DNA from: Siphonodentalium dalli
Lineage: Eukaryota; Mollusca; Scaphopoda; Gadilida; Siphonodentaliidae
Length of the DNA: 64,000 nt
Direction of reading: 5' to 3'
Assembly: GCA_032622095.1 (NCBI GenBank)
Contig: CP136063.1
Coordinates: 118,318,723 to 118,382,722, forward strand
A program made the position numbers and the translations under genes. This document shows positions 43,367 to 54,390 of the stretch, in pieces. The notes under the pieces are model-generated. The model saw only the letters and a list, made by a program, of their open reading frames with translations. It searched no databases and was not told the DNA's origin. How positions within the stretch are numbered: position 1 is the stretch's first letter; every line of letters starts with the position of its first letter.

Positions 43367-46199
43367 TTAAACACAGACGGTGTGACTTTTCCAGACGTTC
43401 CATGTCAGATGAAGTCAGATCACAAAGGAGCTCACTGCCATATAAAGCACGCGGGAGAACAACCGACTTGTATATTTTGAGACAGCTAATAGGTGTCATA
43501 CCTCCAGCATATATACAAGCCTGCATTTGAAAGCATAAAATATGTTGAACGTAACTTTGAACAAATATTCTCCACAAATTTTGTTCGGAATGCGTGCTTC
43601 TCAATTGGAATCCCGAGATGCGTGACTTGATCACCTTCAATGATTGTCCGACCATTAAGATTCCAAGATCTGTTTGTTTTAAGCGTAGTGTTAGCGGACT
43701 CATTAAATACGCAAATTACTGTTTTTGCAGGATTGTACTTATACCTCCAAAAGTTACTATAGTTGACACAAATATCAATCAGTGACTGCAGACCGTAAGA
43801 CGTAAGTGAAAAAAAAGAGCTATGTCGTCAGCATGGGTGGGTGAAGAACAATTGATGTTGGGTAGCTTAAAACCAACGTTCGACTTCTCTATCCTGTATA
43901 ATAAATCATCTATGAAGATAGTATAAAAAATTGGCGAAAACGTACTTCCTTCGGGATCCAGCGGGAAGTGCAGTTATTATATGTTAGACAACACGAGATG
44001 CCTGACAAAAGTTGATGAATTAATCTGAAAATTTTGCCTCGATACTATCTCTGATGTAGCTTGTACAATAAACCATCAACCCAAACAGTATCGAACGCCT
44101 TCCATACGTCCATAAAACAGGCATAGAGTCTGCTCTGTCTCTCCGATGTGTAGGAGATACTCTCCGATACCAGGAAGGAAGTCATAAGACAACTGACACC
44201 CGACTGAAACCCGGTTTGCAGGGAATGCGTCTCCAAAAGTGATGGTGCGAAATTCTCGATCCTGGATAACAAGAGCCGTTCAAATAGTTTATATATTGAA
44301 GGTAACAGAGTTATGGCCCTATAACTGTCGAAAGAATCTTTTGGTTTAGGGTGACCTTTGTACAAAGAAAACATTAAACCACGCTTTGCAAGAGTCGGGA
44401 TATGCTCAAATTCAATAAAAGCATTGTATAGTTTTACAAGTGAGCAAGCTAGTGTTTCGCCACCATAGATGATATATTCATAGTTTATGATATCGAAACC
44501 GGCAGCTTTGTTGTGATTCAATTTACAATAAAGACCTACCAATTCTTCAACTGAGGTAGGGAAAGTTAAAAATTTATCAACTGGACTGAAATATGATTGT
44601 GATAGTAGACTACATACGCAATGTTTCACAAATTGAAAATGCTCATCAATGAAATTTGCATCGTCCAAAGGACATGAAAAGATACTTTCGTAACAGGTAG
44701 CCCAACTGTTTACAATCGCAGGTGTTTCTCTAAGGATTTCACCATTTTGACGAAAAAAAATTGTTGACAACGTACCACGGTCCCTGCGCTTAGCGTTAAA
44801 TAGTCTTAAAAAGGTGTCCTGATCGCTGTCGGCGCATTGATCAATGTCCTCGTTGAACTTGTCCATATACCGTTTCGATGCTTTGCGAATTTCGCGTCTG
44901 AATGAACATTTGGATGCTTTGTATGCAGCATAAAAGCCGGAAGAATCGTTTACAGGCCTACCAGAATCTATCCATCGAATTCTGTGATACTTCATGTCAT
45001 TATGCAAATTGTTTAGCTGTTTTGTCCAATAAGGCTTTAAAAACGGTTTGAATGATTTTTGTGGAATAGTTTTGTCAGCCGAAAAACGAACAGCACATAC
45101 AATGTCCGTATAACATTGATCAACATCAGACTTACTTTTTAACTGATAATTTGGTAGGCTACAACGAAGGTCATCCTGGTATGCGGTCAACAAAGTTTCG
45201 TTCGATCTGAAGCGTTTCCAGTTATACCGTGGGCGGTTAATACTTTTATATTCGCCCGAAGATGGCGACAGAGAGATGTCCAACCGGAGTAAAAGCGCTC
45301 TATGGTTGGATACATTTGACACATCGTCATCTGATACTTTGCATTGGAGAACAAAGTGAGAATCCGACACACTCACAACAAGGTGGTCGATAATGGAACC
45401 AGCATAATTCATTGCTGGAACATAGGTTACATCACTGCCAGCTAAGTTGTTGTTCATGGAAACACTATCAATTGATTTCAAAAATCTTTTCAGAAGGGAG
45501 CCGCGGGCATCACGCCTCTGCACACTAGCGTTAAAATCCCCCATGAAAATTACCTTACCATGAACATTATAAATATCCCATATGGATTTGAGTAATTCCA
45601 TGTACTTTTCAAATTCAGCATAAGAGTGATTCGTTGATGGTAGGTAAACTTGAATGACATAGACATAGCTTGTGCCTGTACGAAGTTGTATGCCAATTAC
45701 ACGGTCATCGTCAATATCGAGCTGCGAAACGGATTCTCCGCATTTATCTCTCTTCCAAAACAGGGCTACCCCTCCAGAGTTCCCCCCTTTGCATTGGAAG
45801 ACGCTGGGAAAAATCAGAGACGGCACAAAAATCGTAATCCTTATGAATTGTTTGAAAGAAATCAATATCCTTAGATTTTAACCAGTGTTCAGAAATGCCA
45901 AATACATCTAGGTTCCACTCGTCAAGTAAGTGACTTAAATAGAGTGCAGAGGACATGATGCCCGTGGCATTCCACGTTCCCAGAGATAACATTGTGGTAT
46001 TCTCACCAGAATAAGTTGAGTACCGTATATAACAACATGTGTTGAGGAAAACTACGCAGCGCCCTGCGTCGGTCGTCCTCAAATGACTACATTCTGTTGC
46101 AACATATGTGTGAATGCATACATGTAAGATCAGGACTATAAGAAAACATAGATATAGCAAAACTTTCAAAAGCATAGCTACAATAACTACCACCTGCAC
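43367..46199 (-). pseudogene. LINE ORF2 remnant: endonuclease and reverse transcriptase
   Basis: The likely start is MLSLGTWNATGI near 45992. Endonuclease motifs follow: GISEHWL, then after a frameshift near 45800 GGVALFWKR, VIFMGDFNASV, SIIDHLV and VSNHRALLLRL. Reverse transcriptase follows with NKAAGFD, LYKGHPKPKDSFDSYRAITL, FMDVWKAFDTVW (to 44045). Out of frame comes QGSTFSPIFYTIFIDDLL, then HADDIAL at about 43800-44000, where the usual F/YADD has become HADD. A further piece (43703-43367) reads on to HRLCLK. At least three frame breaks are present. Confidence 0.85.
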
Positions 46200-46211
46200 T
46201 TGTACCAGTTA

Positions 46212-48010
46212 TTACTGTTGCCCACGTTTATACACGCTGTGTGGCGTCCAGTGTGTGCACTCAACGCCTTCCGGCCAAAAGTCTTTGTCTAGCACCATGT
46301 CAACATCGTCGATGTCTACGTTGATTCTAGCAGAAGCAAATTTAGCCCCGCGTAGACAAAAAGATCGGACAACTGAAAAATGAACATCATAATGCTCCAG
46401 ATAATCGTGCATTGAGCCAGCACAAACAGTTTTTGGAAGATTTCGAACATAAAGTCGAATTGTTTTCAGTGGTTTGGAATTTTCCTTCTTGATGAAATGA
46501 AGGAGGCCACTTTTGTTGTCCCCGTCTTTCGTTGATTGGGAATAGTTACTTTTGTTCACGTGATTGGCGGTTGGGTCTGTATTTACAGAGTCGGAATCCG
46601 TACCCATGCTGATACTGCTGAGTGAAACTTGCTTGCGATTATGTGGCGGTGAGACTACTGCAGTGTATTCGTCAGTGGCAGGCTGAATATCTCCTGTGAC
46701 GTCATAATCTCTAGATAATGGTGGTGGACTCGGTGATGGAGAATTACTAAATGATGAGTCACACAACTTTAATATACCATGCGAAATGTCTGTTTGGCAC
46801 TTGTTTATTAAAAGAACAGAGTCTGAAAGTGATTTGGAAAACGACTCTAGTTTTGCAAGACAGTGACTCGGTCGTCAGATGATCCATTGATGCCTTCGTG
46901 AACGCAATGAAATCTTTAGTGGCATCCTGTACAAATGTATCGGGTCGTGTCAGTTTCCTTTTAAGGGAATCTGACAGTGTTGCTATGGATCCGCTCTGCG
47001 AATCGGTTTTTCGATGTAATGAAGTAATATTCTCCTCGATCCTAGTAATATCATTGGAAATATCCTTCAAATTACGTTTGTTGCAAACTTTGTAGTTCTC
47101 GAAGTCTTGAGTTAAGCTCGATGAAGTTTTTAACTCGGAATCCAAGTCTTCAGACAGAAATTTTACGGATTGCTCGAGTGCGTCAACTTTGGAGAACAAT
47201 TCCGGGATATCGTTGAGGTGACAAAGTTTAGATTCGATAACTTTCAGACGGGAATCAATGCTGGCCACCAGACCTTTGAGCGCGGGAACGTCGCGAGTGT
47301 TGTTTTCATGCGCAAGCATCTGGTCAGTTTTCATGAGTAAAATGTCCTTTTGGAGATTAGCGAGGGTGTCATTGGCGGATGGCAATTCGAGAGCGAAGGT
47401 GTCTGCAAGAGGTTTTGTAGCTTTTGAGCGCAGTAATCGACTTTTGCTACCACTTATCATGTCTACTATGGATTCGGCATTCTCATAAAAGATAAAGAAT
47501 AGAAGATGGAAAACATCGTTAGCTAGTTTTATCTTGATACCATCGGGGTCATCTGAGTTTTTTGGTTTTAAAGGTTTTTTCAAAGCTGAATTGTCATCGT
47601 GTGGATAGGAAGGCATGCGCTTCACTTGAGAAAAAGCATATGAACGTAGGTTTTCCAAGCAATCATCATCCCAGGCTGATTACAAATTCGTCCTTCGTGA
47701 CGTTGTGGATTGAGTTACGAATGATAACGAAATTGACTGGAATATCAGGACATTTGCACAAGTCTTCGTGATAACAATTGAGGAGTTTGTACATAGCTTG
47801 AAGACACTCCTTGTAGTTATGGATATCAGGACCGGACTGATCCGAAAATGTTCGAAATTCATTTGCTGGTTGAACGGGGTCGGATGTGGTATCCCCAAAT
47901 TTGTTTGACTCGTCGTCATTAAACTGGATACCGCACAGTTGATTCAGTACAATGTCTATGGAGGACTGAATTAGGTCAGTCATGTTGAAGAGTGTTAGTT
48001 GGCTAGCCAA
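46212..48010 (-). pseudogene. LINE ORF1 remnant (three frames)
   Basis: Frame pieces of 114 (48010-47666), 299 (47658-46759) and 184 codons (46766-46212) line up as one protein of roughly 600 residues. The middle piece has heptad-like stretches (IDSRLKVIESKLCHLNDIPE, LFSKVDALEQSVKFLSEDLD) typical of a coiled coil. The last piece ends with RLYVRNLPKTV and CLRGAKFASARINVDID, plus WPEGVECTHW, which resembles the C-terminal nucleic-acid-binding part of LINE ORF1 proteins. Frameshifts near 47660 and 46765 break it. Confidence 0.65.
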
Positions 48011-48629
48011 TACTCCGATATGTGATGGACTCCCTAATGAAGTTCAAAATCTGCAGTCGATTAGTGGACAAAAGTCCGTATATCATTAATTAGTTTATAC
48101 ATTCGACGGGTTGTTGATTGGATATACATCAAACTATTGAACGGTCTTGGCTAACGCGTGTGTGGCACTCAACCGTGACATTTTCACACGGCCAAGGTAT
48201 GTGTGCCTATAGACAATTGGTGAGTAGGTTCTTATATATATGTAATTTGAAGATTATAATTATGTCGCGTTATATAAGCATAAATATTTTCATATTATCA
48301 GGCGAGAGTGTGTATCGGCACAGAACCAAAACATCTATATTGGAAGGGGTCGAGACTCTGGTGGGATGAAACAAGATAGGACTGAATTCGCTACACAGAG
48401 CTATAAAAGCGTTGGATCCGACTTTGACGAAGGGATGGAAGGAAGAGAACGCAGAAACACTACGGCTTAAATCGTGAACGAAGACAGCCCTCACCCACGA
48501 GCAAAACAGAATCATTTTGCATTACCCGTGTCAGTCATGTTCATGGATGTCCATAATATAGATGGATAGAGTTTAGCTGTTTGTAGTAGTAACATGTATG
48601 TAACATGTATGTAGCGCTAACAAATTATT
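48011..48629. other. no gene recognised
   Basis: Short frames only; no repeat structure was seen. Confidence 0.4.
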
Positions 48630-49505
48630 AGAGACCTTTCGCAAAACTCACGTTTACGATTACGCATAACAGTCCAGTTATATTGAGCTATACGACCTCA
48701 GTGTTCTGTTTAGATTGGCAATCACTGTACTCGTCGTCGTGAATCACGAGCTTCCCGCGAAAAAAGATCGTTATATCACAACGGAAATATAGGCCTGTGA
48801 AACCTAAATCGCATTCAAATCGCGGACTTGAAGGGGCTTGAAATGATGGCGTGGTGGTTGATGTCAGATCGAACTCTAGGAACCTCTTCCTCCGTCCGCA
48901 TTACGTCTATCAGATCACAACAATGATCTGAATTTCCACCACATATGACCTGGCATTTATATCTTTATCGCCACAGTATACCACGAAAATCCCGGGTCTT
49001 ACGTTGTGACCGGTCATATATAGCATTGACAATAAATAGGTCATGGTTATGGAAATGAGACAAGTGAAGTTTTATGGACTGTATACCAAAACACGCGCTT
49101 TGAGTTGTAAAAGCGGTGCGAAATAATGATGGTGCGTTTTCGTCAAAACTCTTATCCGTAGTCGTTTTGCGAAAGGACTTTTTGGCCACGCGGATAGATT
49201 TACGACTACCAATAGCTATCCGTATTGTAACTGTGAGGATGCGAAAGGTCTCTAGTCTTGACAATAAACAGATCACGATTAAAATTTTGTCGGAAATGAA
49301 ATGACAAGTGAAGTTTAAAGGGATTGTATACAAACATGCGCTTTGAGTTGTAAAATTGGTACGAAATAATGATAGTGCATTTTCGTCAAAAATCTTATCC
49401 GTATAGTCGTTTTGCGAAAGGACTTTTTGGCCTTACGGATAGATTCACGACTACCAGTAGCTATCCATATTCGTAATCGTAATTTTAAGGATGCGAAAGG
49501 TCTCT
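48630..49505. mobile_element. element with AGAGACCTTTCGCA terminal inverted repeats and internal duplication
   Basis: The left end AGAGACCTTTCGCAAAACTC is matched by the inverse TGCGAAAGGTCTCT at the right end (49492-49505), and by another copy at about 49241-49254. The right ~245 bp (from GACAATAAATAGG) are present twice in tandem (about 49028-49258 and 49259-49505). The 122-codon minus-strand frame spans the duplication and has no domain. Confidence 0.7.
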
Positions 49506-51880
49506 AATTTCGCAGAAATAACAACGACAGTTAGGATTACTCAATATGGCAATGCATAGATAATTATGTGCAGCGAGATTATCGCTTTGCGCGCTATCTG
49601 CCATACTATAAGGGTGAGTCGCACGTTTTGCCAACATTTCAATTTTCCTGATATTTCAAAATGGATTTTCTCAAAATCTGTCAGCAATTTCTTGTTTTAA
49701 ATTTTGTACAAGCGATTATTGTGACACAATATTTAAGGGGGAGATAAAGCACGACCTACATGTAATCGGATACCGATATTCGGGCGACAAACACAGTTCG
49801 GAGCAAGCGAAAAAGAGTGGACACCACTCAAAATAATCCCATGTTTTAACACAAAAACTGCTTTTGCCGACATGAGTTGAATTTACGCCAATATAGCAAT
49901 GTGTCGCTACGACTGAAATGACAGATCGGAGACGTTGGTGAAGAAGGGGCTTGAGTGTTAGTTTTCTTAACGCCTTTAACGACTGAACTTAAGTAACTAA
50001 AGCGTATAATGATGTTTCTTTTTTGGAACTTAAATATACGAGGATCAAAATGCAATAAGATGTAGTTGCAATGCAAAGATGTATTATCGATTAGGTTGAT
50101 AAGTGATGAGGTACTAACTATATACCTGGTGAAAACATTTTTTTTCCCCTGTAAATTGCCCAATGTGGTCCGGCGCTTCGTTGGTAAGCGTTCTGAATAA
50201 ATATTATGCATGCAATCATACAATAAATCTAGAAATAGCTTGTGTTCACGTGTATCTATTAATTAATTATTGTTTTATTCTGAATTGTATTGTTGTGTTA
50301 ACATACTGCCTTTGTTGGTGCTTATTCAAATAAATCACCGAATATCCAAGTCTGTGAAATTCCATTCGCACCCATCGCACTTGGGTTGGAAATTTCTAAC
50401 TGGTATCCCAAGCATTCCATTCCAAATGTTGCAAATATTTCCAAACTGATATATCATCCCTACGGTTGGAAATTTTCCAACTCATAACCGAAGTTGGCGA
50501 AAGTAGGAAAATGTTCGACTTTTTGCCTAAAACAACAAATTTCACTCTAAATATACTGGCTGGGATATCAAACTATCATGACAAATATAACCCGGTCTTA
50601 GTCTATATGGAAGAGCACTTGCCCCATGTGCAGTACCGGGAAATAAAGAGTCTCGGCCTTACAAGGCACACATAAAACAAACATGAACACAAAACTTCAC
50701 ATATTAATCCTTTATATGTTCTATTGAATTTAACATAATAACATCAGCTATGTCACATCATCATCATATCATATACAGAAGAAGTGTAGTTCAGTTCCAA
50801 AGTCCCCACGAGGGATCAACAATCCATTTGTGTATTTTATCTTAGATCATAATGGAGATGGTTATTATTCGAACTACTCTCAAAGACTGACTGTAAGGAA
50901 CTGGCCGCCGGGGATTTTCTGGGACTATATCTTGGGTAGAGAGAATAGCCATACATTAGATTTCAAAGAGAGATAAAAGAAAAATCTGTCGCAGGTGGCT
51001 TAAATTGGGCTTAGTGGGAATGTGGTGGGAAAACAGAAGTATATAGAATAAGTATTTTTTTTTTTTTTTAGATTTTTTTTATTGGAATAAACATACATCA
51101 ATGAATGAATGTAATACAGACAAGGGTACATGTTATTATATATAAAGTTACATTCTTCCAATTCTCTCACATCTCGCTCACTTCATTTACACGCCTTTCG
51201 TACATCATATGCACTCCCAGTGACTTACATGTGAATAGGGATCAATCGAATAATGTGTTCATTTTTATATAGATTTTAAATCTTTCGAACTTTGTTCCTG
51301 TGTACGGCGCATCGGTACGACCTCTAACTATAGACGGCATTGTGGTCTTGGGCGGTAATAGTATTTCTTGGGTATAGTAGTTGAGTGAGTTTTTGAACTG
51401 GTGAAGAGATAATTTTCAGGACACTCAAGTTTATTTGTGTTGACTCGTGCGTATATGTATAGCCTTTTCTAAAAGGAACCAGTTTTTCGAAAATTCTTCT
51501 TGTTTCGATTGGCATCGTGCGGTATACTTCTCACATTGGTATCTATAATTCAATTCTTTGAGGAAAACATTTAGCGATAAGTTAGTTGGCTTGAATTTGG
51601 TCCTATAAATGTATTGTTTAATTAGAAGCCATAGCATGTTCGTTATAAAGTTCGGATTCGTTGGTGATGAGCCGAGAATCATTGTCATCTGTTGGGGACA
51701 TAGATCAATGCTGTTAATTTTACCCCAATAGAATAAGTATTGACCATTACTGTTACCATGCAGAAGTATTTACTTGTTTCGGCTGGCTTTATTTAGCTGA
51801 GGTAACTTAATCAGACCAGCTCCAACTTTCACACAATGTTTCCATACTGCTCTATACACATTCTGCTGACGCACACATTA
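49506..51880. other. no gene recognised
   Basis: Contains the diverged dispersed repeat near 50350-50560 (related to 38115-38340) and a T-rich stretch at 51055-51085. Frames of up to 125 codons (49846-50223, minus) have no recognised domain. Confidence 0.4.
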
Positions 51881-51881
51881 T

Positions 51882-52085
51882 TTCTTTCTGCAGACACATA
51901 TGTTACATATTAACCCTGCCCCATTCACACACATTTGTAATACATTTTAACACTGCCACATTCTCCCCCCCCCCTCTTGAACAAAACATTTACATACTTG
52001 TAAATATTGCTTTCTGCAGACACATATGTTACATGTTAACTCTGCCCCATTCACACACATTTGTAATACATTTTAACACTGCCAC
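51882..52085. repeat. tandem duplication (~122-bp period)
   Basis: TTTCTGCAGACACATATGTT...ATTTTAACACTGCCACA occurs at about 51888-51960 and again at 52011-52085. A poly-C run lies between the copies. Confidence 0.85.
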
Positions 52086-53086
52086 ACAAATTCAACACAA
52101 ATTTGGTTTAATATATTCCCAAGTAATATCTGCTTATAGTTCCTGAACATCCATCCAAATAACTAATAGACTGTTCCAAAGTACACTTTTGTAACTGATG
52201 CGAGAATCCATTCTGCAAAGAAAAGGTTAAATTGGTTTTGCAGTTGTATGCTTCCTGGCTTCTAGATCAGACCAACATATGCACATGATTGTCACATTGT
52301 TTTATGGCTCGATAAATGATCTCACTGATAACCCTTCCTGGTTGTAGATTATCCACGCGAATTGATGGTTGGGGTGTGGGGGAGTGCATGCATGGTAATC
52401 CTCGAATAGCCCGATTGGTCTATTCCCCCAAGAACATGCCCCGTCTGACCCTATATATAATATATTAACATTTCTTTACTAAATGGAAATATAATTTCCG
52501 ATGTTTGGTTGCTCGACCTGATTTATAGCTAACAAATAAATGTTTTGTTATTACTAAGTTGTTTGTTGATTTTCTGGGAATCGTATGTGAGTTTATTGAG
52601 TGAATGCATTAAGTTGGCATGGAGAATATCCAATTCAGCTACAAAAAGTATATAAATGTATGGGAATTGTCTATTATTTATCTGGAGGTGTGATAAGGAA
52701 ATATATGCAGACGACATACGACATAAGACTTAGTGCAGAATTATTCCTATTCATTGGTGGGATATATTCAGATGATAATAAGTTCAAACGGCTGTTGTTG
52801 AACTTATTATCTGAATATGTCATATGGCAACTACTGTCAATGAGTATTTATTAAACAAATGGTTAAAATGTTACATATACCAAAGATGAAAGCAAGCGCT
52901 AACTATATCACAAAATTTATCATCGGGACACCAAAATATTCATCAAATTTTAAAGTTTTACAAAGGCGTAAATCTGGCAAAACTAATCGAACTGAACTAA
53001 TATTCGAACCAGCCTTCACTGAATGAGTAATCCACACACCATTTTTAAATCTTTCTATACAAAATACTTATTGACGAGTCGTTCCC
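52086..53086. other. no gene recognised, contains one strong hairpin
   Basis: The hairpin at 52764-52818 pairs ATATTCAGAT-GATAATAAGTTCAA with its inverse across a 10-base loop. No other feature was seen. Confidence 0.45.
52764..52818. repeat. hairpin (about 21-bp stem)
   Basis: GATAATAAGTTCAA and TTGAACTTATTATC form the core of the stem; one short bulge lies further out. Confidence 0.8.
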
Positions 53087-53747
53087 TTAACCCTTTGAAC
53101 CCGAGAGACCAGAATACCGGTCCAATCCTGATATTCCTATATCCCGGGAGACCGGAATACCGGTCCGGAAATCATACGATATTTGACACGAAATTACAGC
53201 TCAATAAACGCACATATCAACAAGAGTTATACTTCTAATTTGCACACACGTGCCACATGTATCCCCACGTGACTTTGGTCGACAAACTGACGAAAGAGGG
53301 GTTGTTTCTTCGCGCATGCGCAGAGGCCTATTCCGAGAGAGAAAAAACACGCTTTTTTATCGTCGGAAAAGGGGAAGCATTTTGTTAGAAATTTCGCGAT
53401 CAAAGCCCAAATTAACTAGAATAGTGCTTCTATACTTTGCGCGAATGAGTCACATGTTCATACCTCTGATTTTAGCAGCCAAATTGGAAACAAGGGGTCT
53501 GTTTCTTCGCACAAGCACACAGGTGCATTTTGAGAAACGCCTTCTATATATTGTAGGCAAAGTGTAAGAATTTCGTTATAAATATATAGCGCGACCAAAG
53601 GAAGCCGAAATATAATTATCTATATACATGTACATGTATATTGAACGTGGTATAGACTGTCTCGTTGAAATACATTGTGACATATTTCACCGCACACATG
53701 TTCAGTTAGCATAGTAGATTGCCGTATATATAGTTGAGCGTGTATTT

Positions 53748-53900
53748 AAGGAATAATCTCGGTTTCCTAATGTAATTACACAGTCTAAAGGCATATGCCG
53801 AATCACAAACCTATAAATCGCGAAGCGATTTATAAGAGTTTGTGATTCGGCATATGCCTTTAGACTGTGTAATTACATTAGGAAACCGAGATTATTCCTT
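53748..53900. repeat. 153-bp palindrome with 63-bp perfect arms
   Basis: The left arm 53748-53810 (AAGGAATAATCTCGGTTTCC...) is exactly complementary to 53838-53900. The centre continues as a shorter hairpin, ATAAATCGC-GAA-GCGATTTAT. Confidence 0.95.
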
Positions 53901-54390
53901 ATAATTATGCCATCGATTGTTAAATATTGATTTTAAAGACATATTCGCCCCTAAAATACGATTGAAACAAGGAACTATATGTTCTCAAATAACAGACAAG
54001 ACTTGAGCCGAAATCAACTCGCTGCATTCCCGTCCGAATAATATCGATCGATCTGCAGATCTGTAGATCGAGTGGGTTTTTCTCGAACGTATGTCAAGGA
54101 CGAAACAAAACATTAATAAACTTTTGATCAAAATTAAACATTATTAGCAGAATTTTGGAAGAGGAAAATATACAGTTAGTCTCCATGTCAACTGGGAATC
54201 ATGAACATGCGATCAAAAAGTTTAGTGAGAATTTTCTTACAGGAATCCTCCTATCTATCGGCAGTGAGCCAAATACTTTTCAATTTTCGATTTTTCGCAG
54301 TCATTTTGTGTCATTGTGATTTTACCGAGAAACAAGTTTTCAGAAGAATTAAATCATCATGGCATTTAAGGAATTTTAAGATGATTTAAA

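Larger units (their letters stand above)
40982..48010 (-). mobile_element. decayed two-ORF non-LTR retrotransposon, interrupted at 41846-43366
   Basis: On the minus strand the order is ORF1 (48010 to 46212), a short gap, then ORF2 with endonuclease, reverse transcriptase and a C-terminal cysteine/histidine motif (about 45992 to 40982). Both ORFs carry frame breaks, so the copy is inactive. The clade is not assigned with confidence: the ...NKAAGFD...YGG and LYKGHPKPKDSFDSYRAITL pattern recalls I/Nimb- or RTE-like groups. No poly-A tail or target duplication was identified. It lies just downstream of the MFSD2 candidate stop codon. Confidence 0.85.

Noticed and set aside
53250-53567. 105-codon frame with an internal duplication as piggyBac transposase
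   Set aside because: No catalytic pattern; the duplication is at the DNA level (two ~200-bp repeats).
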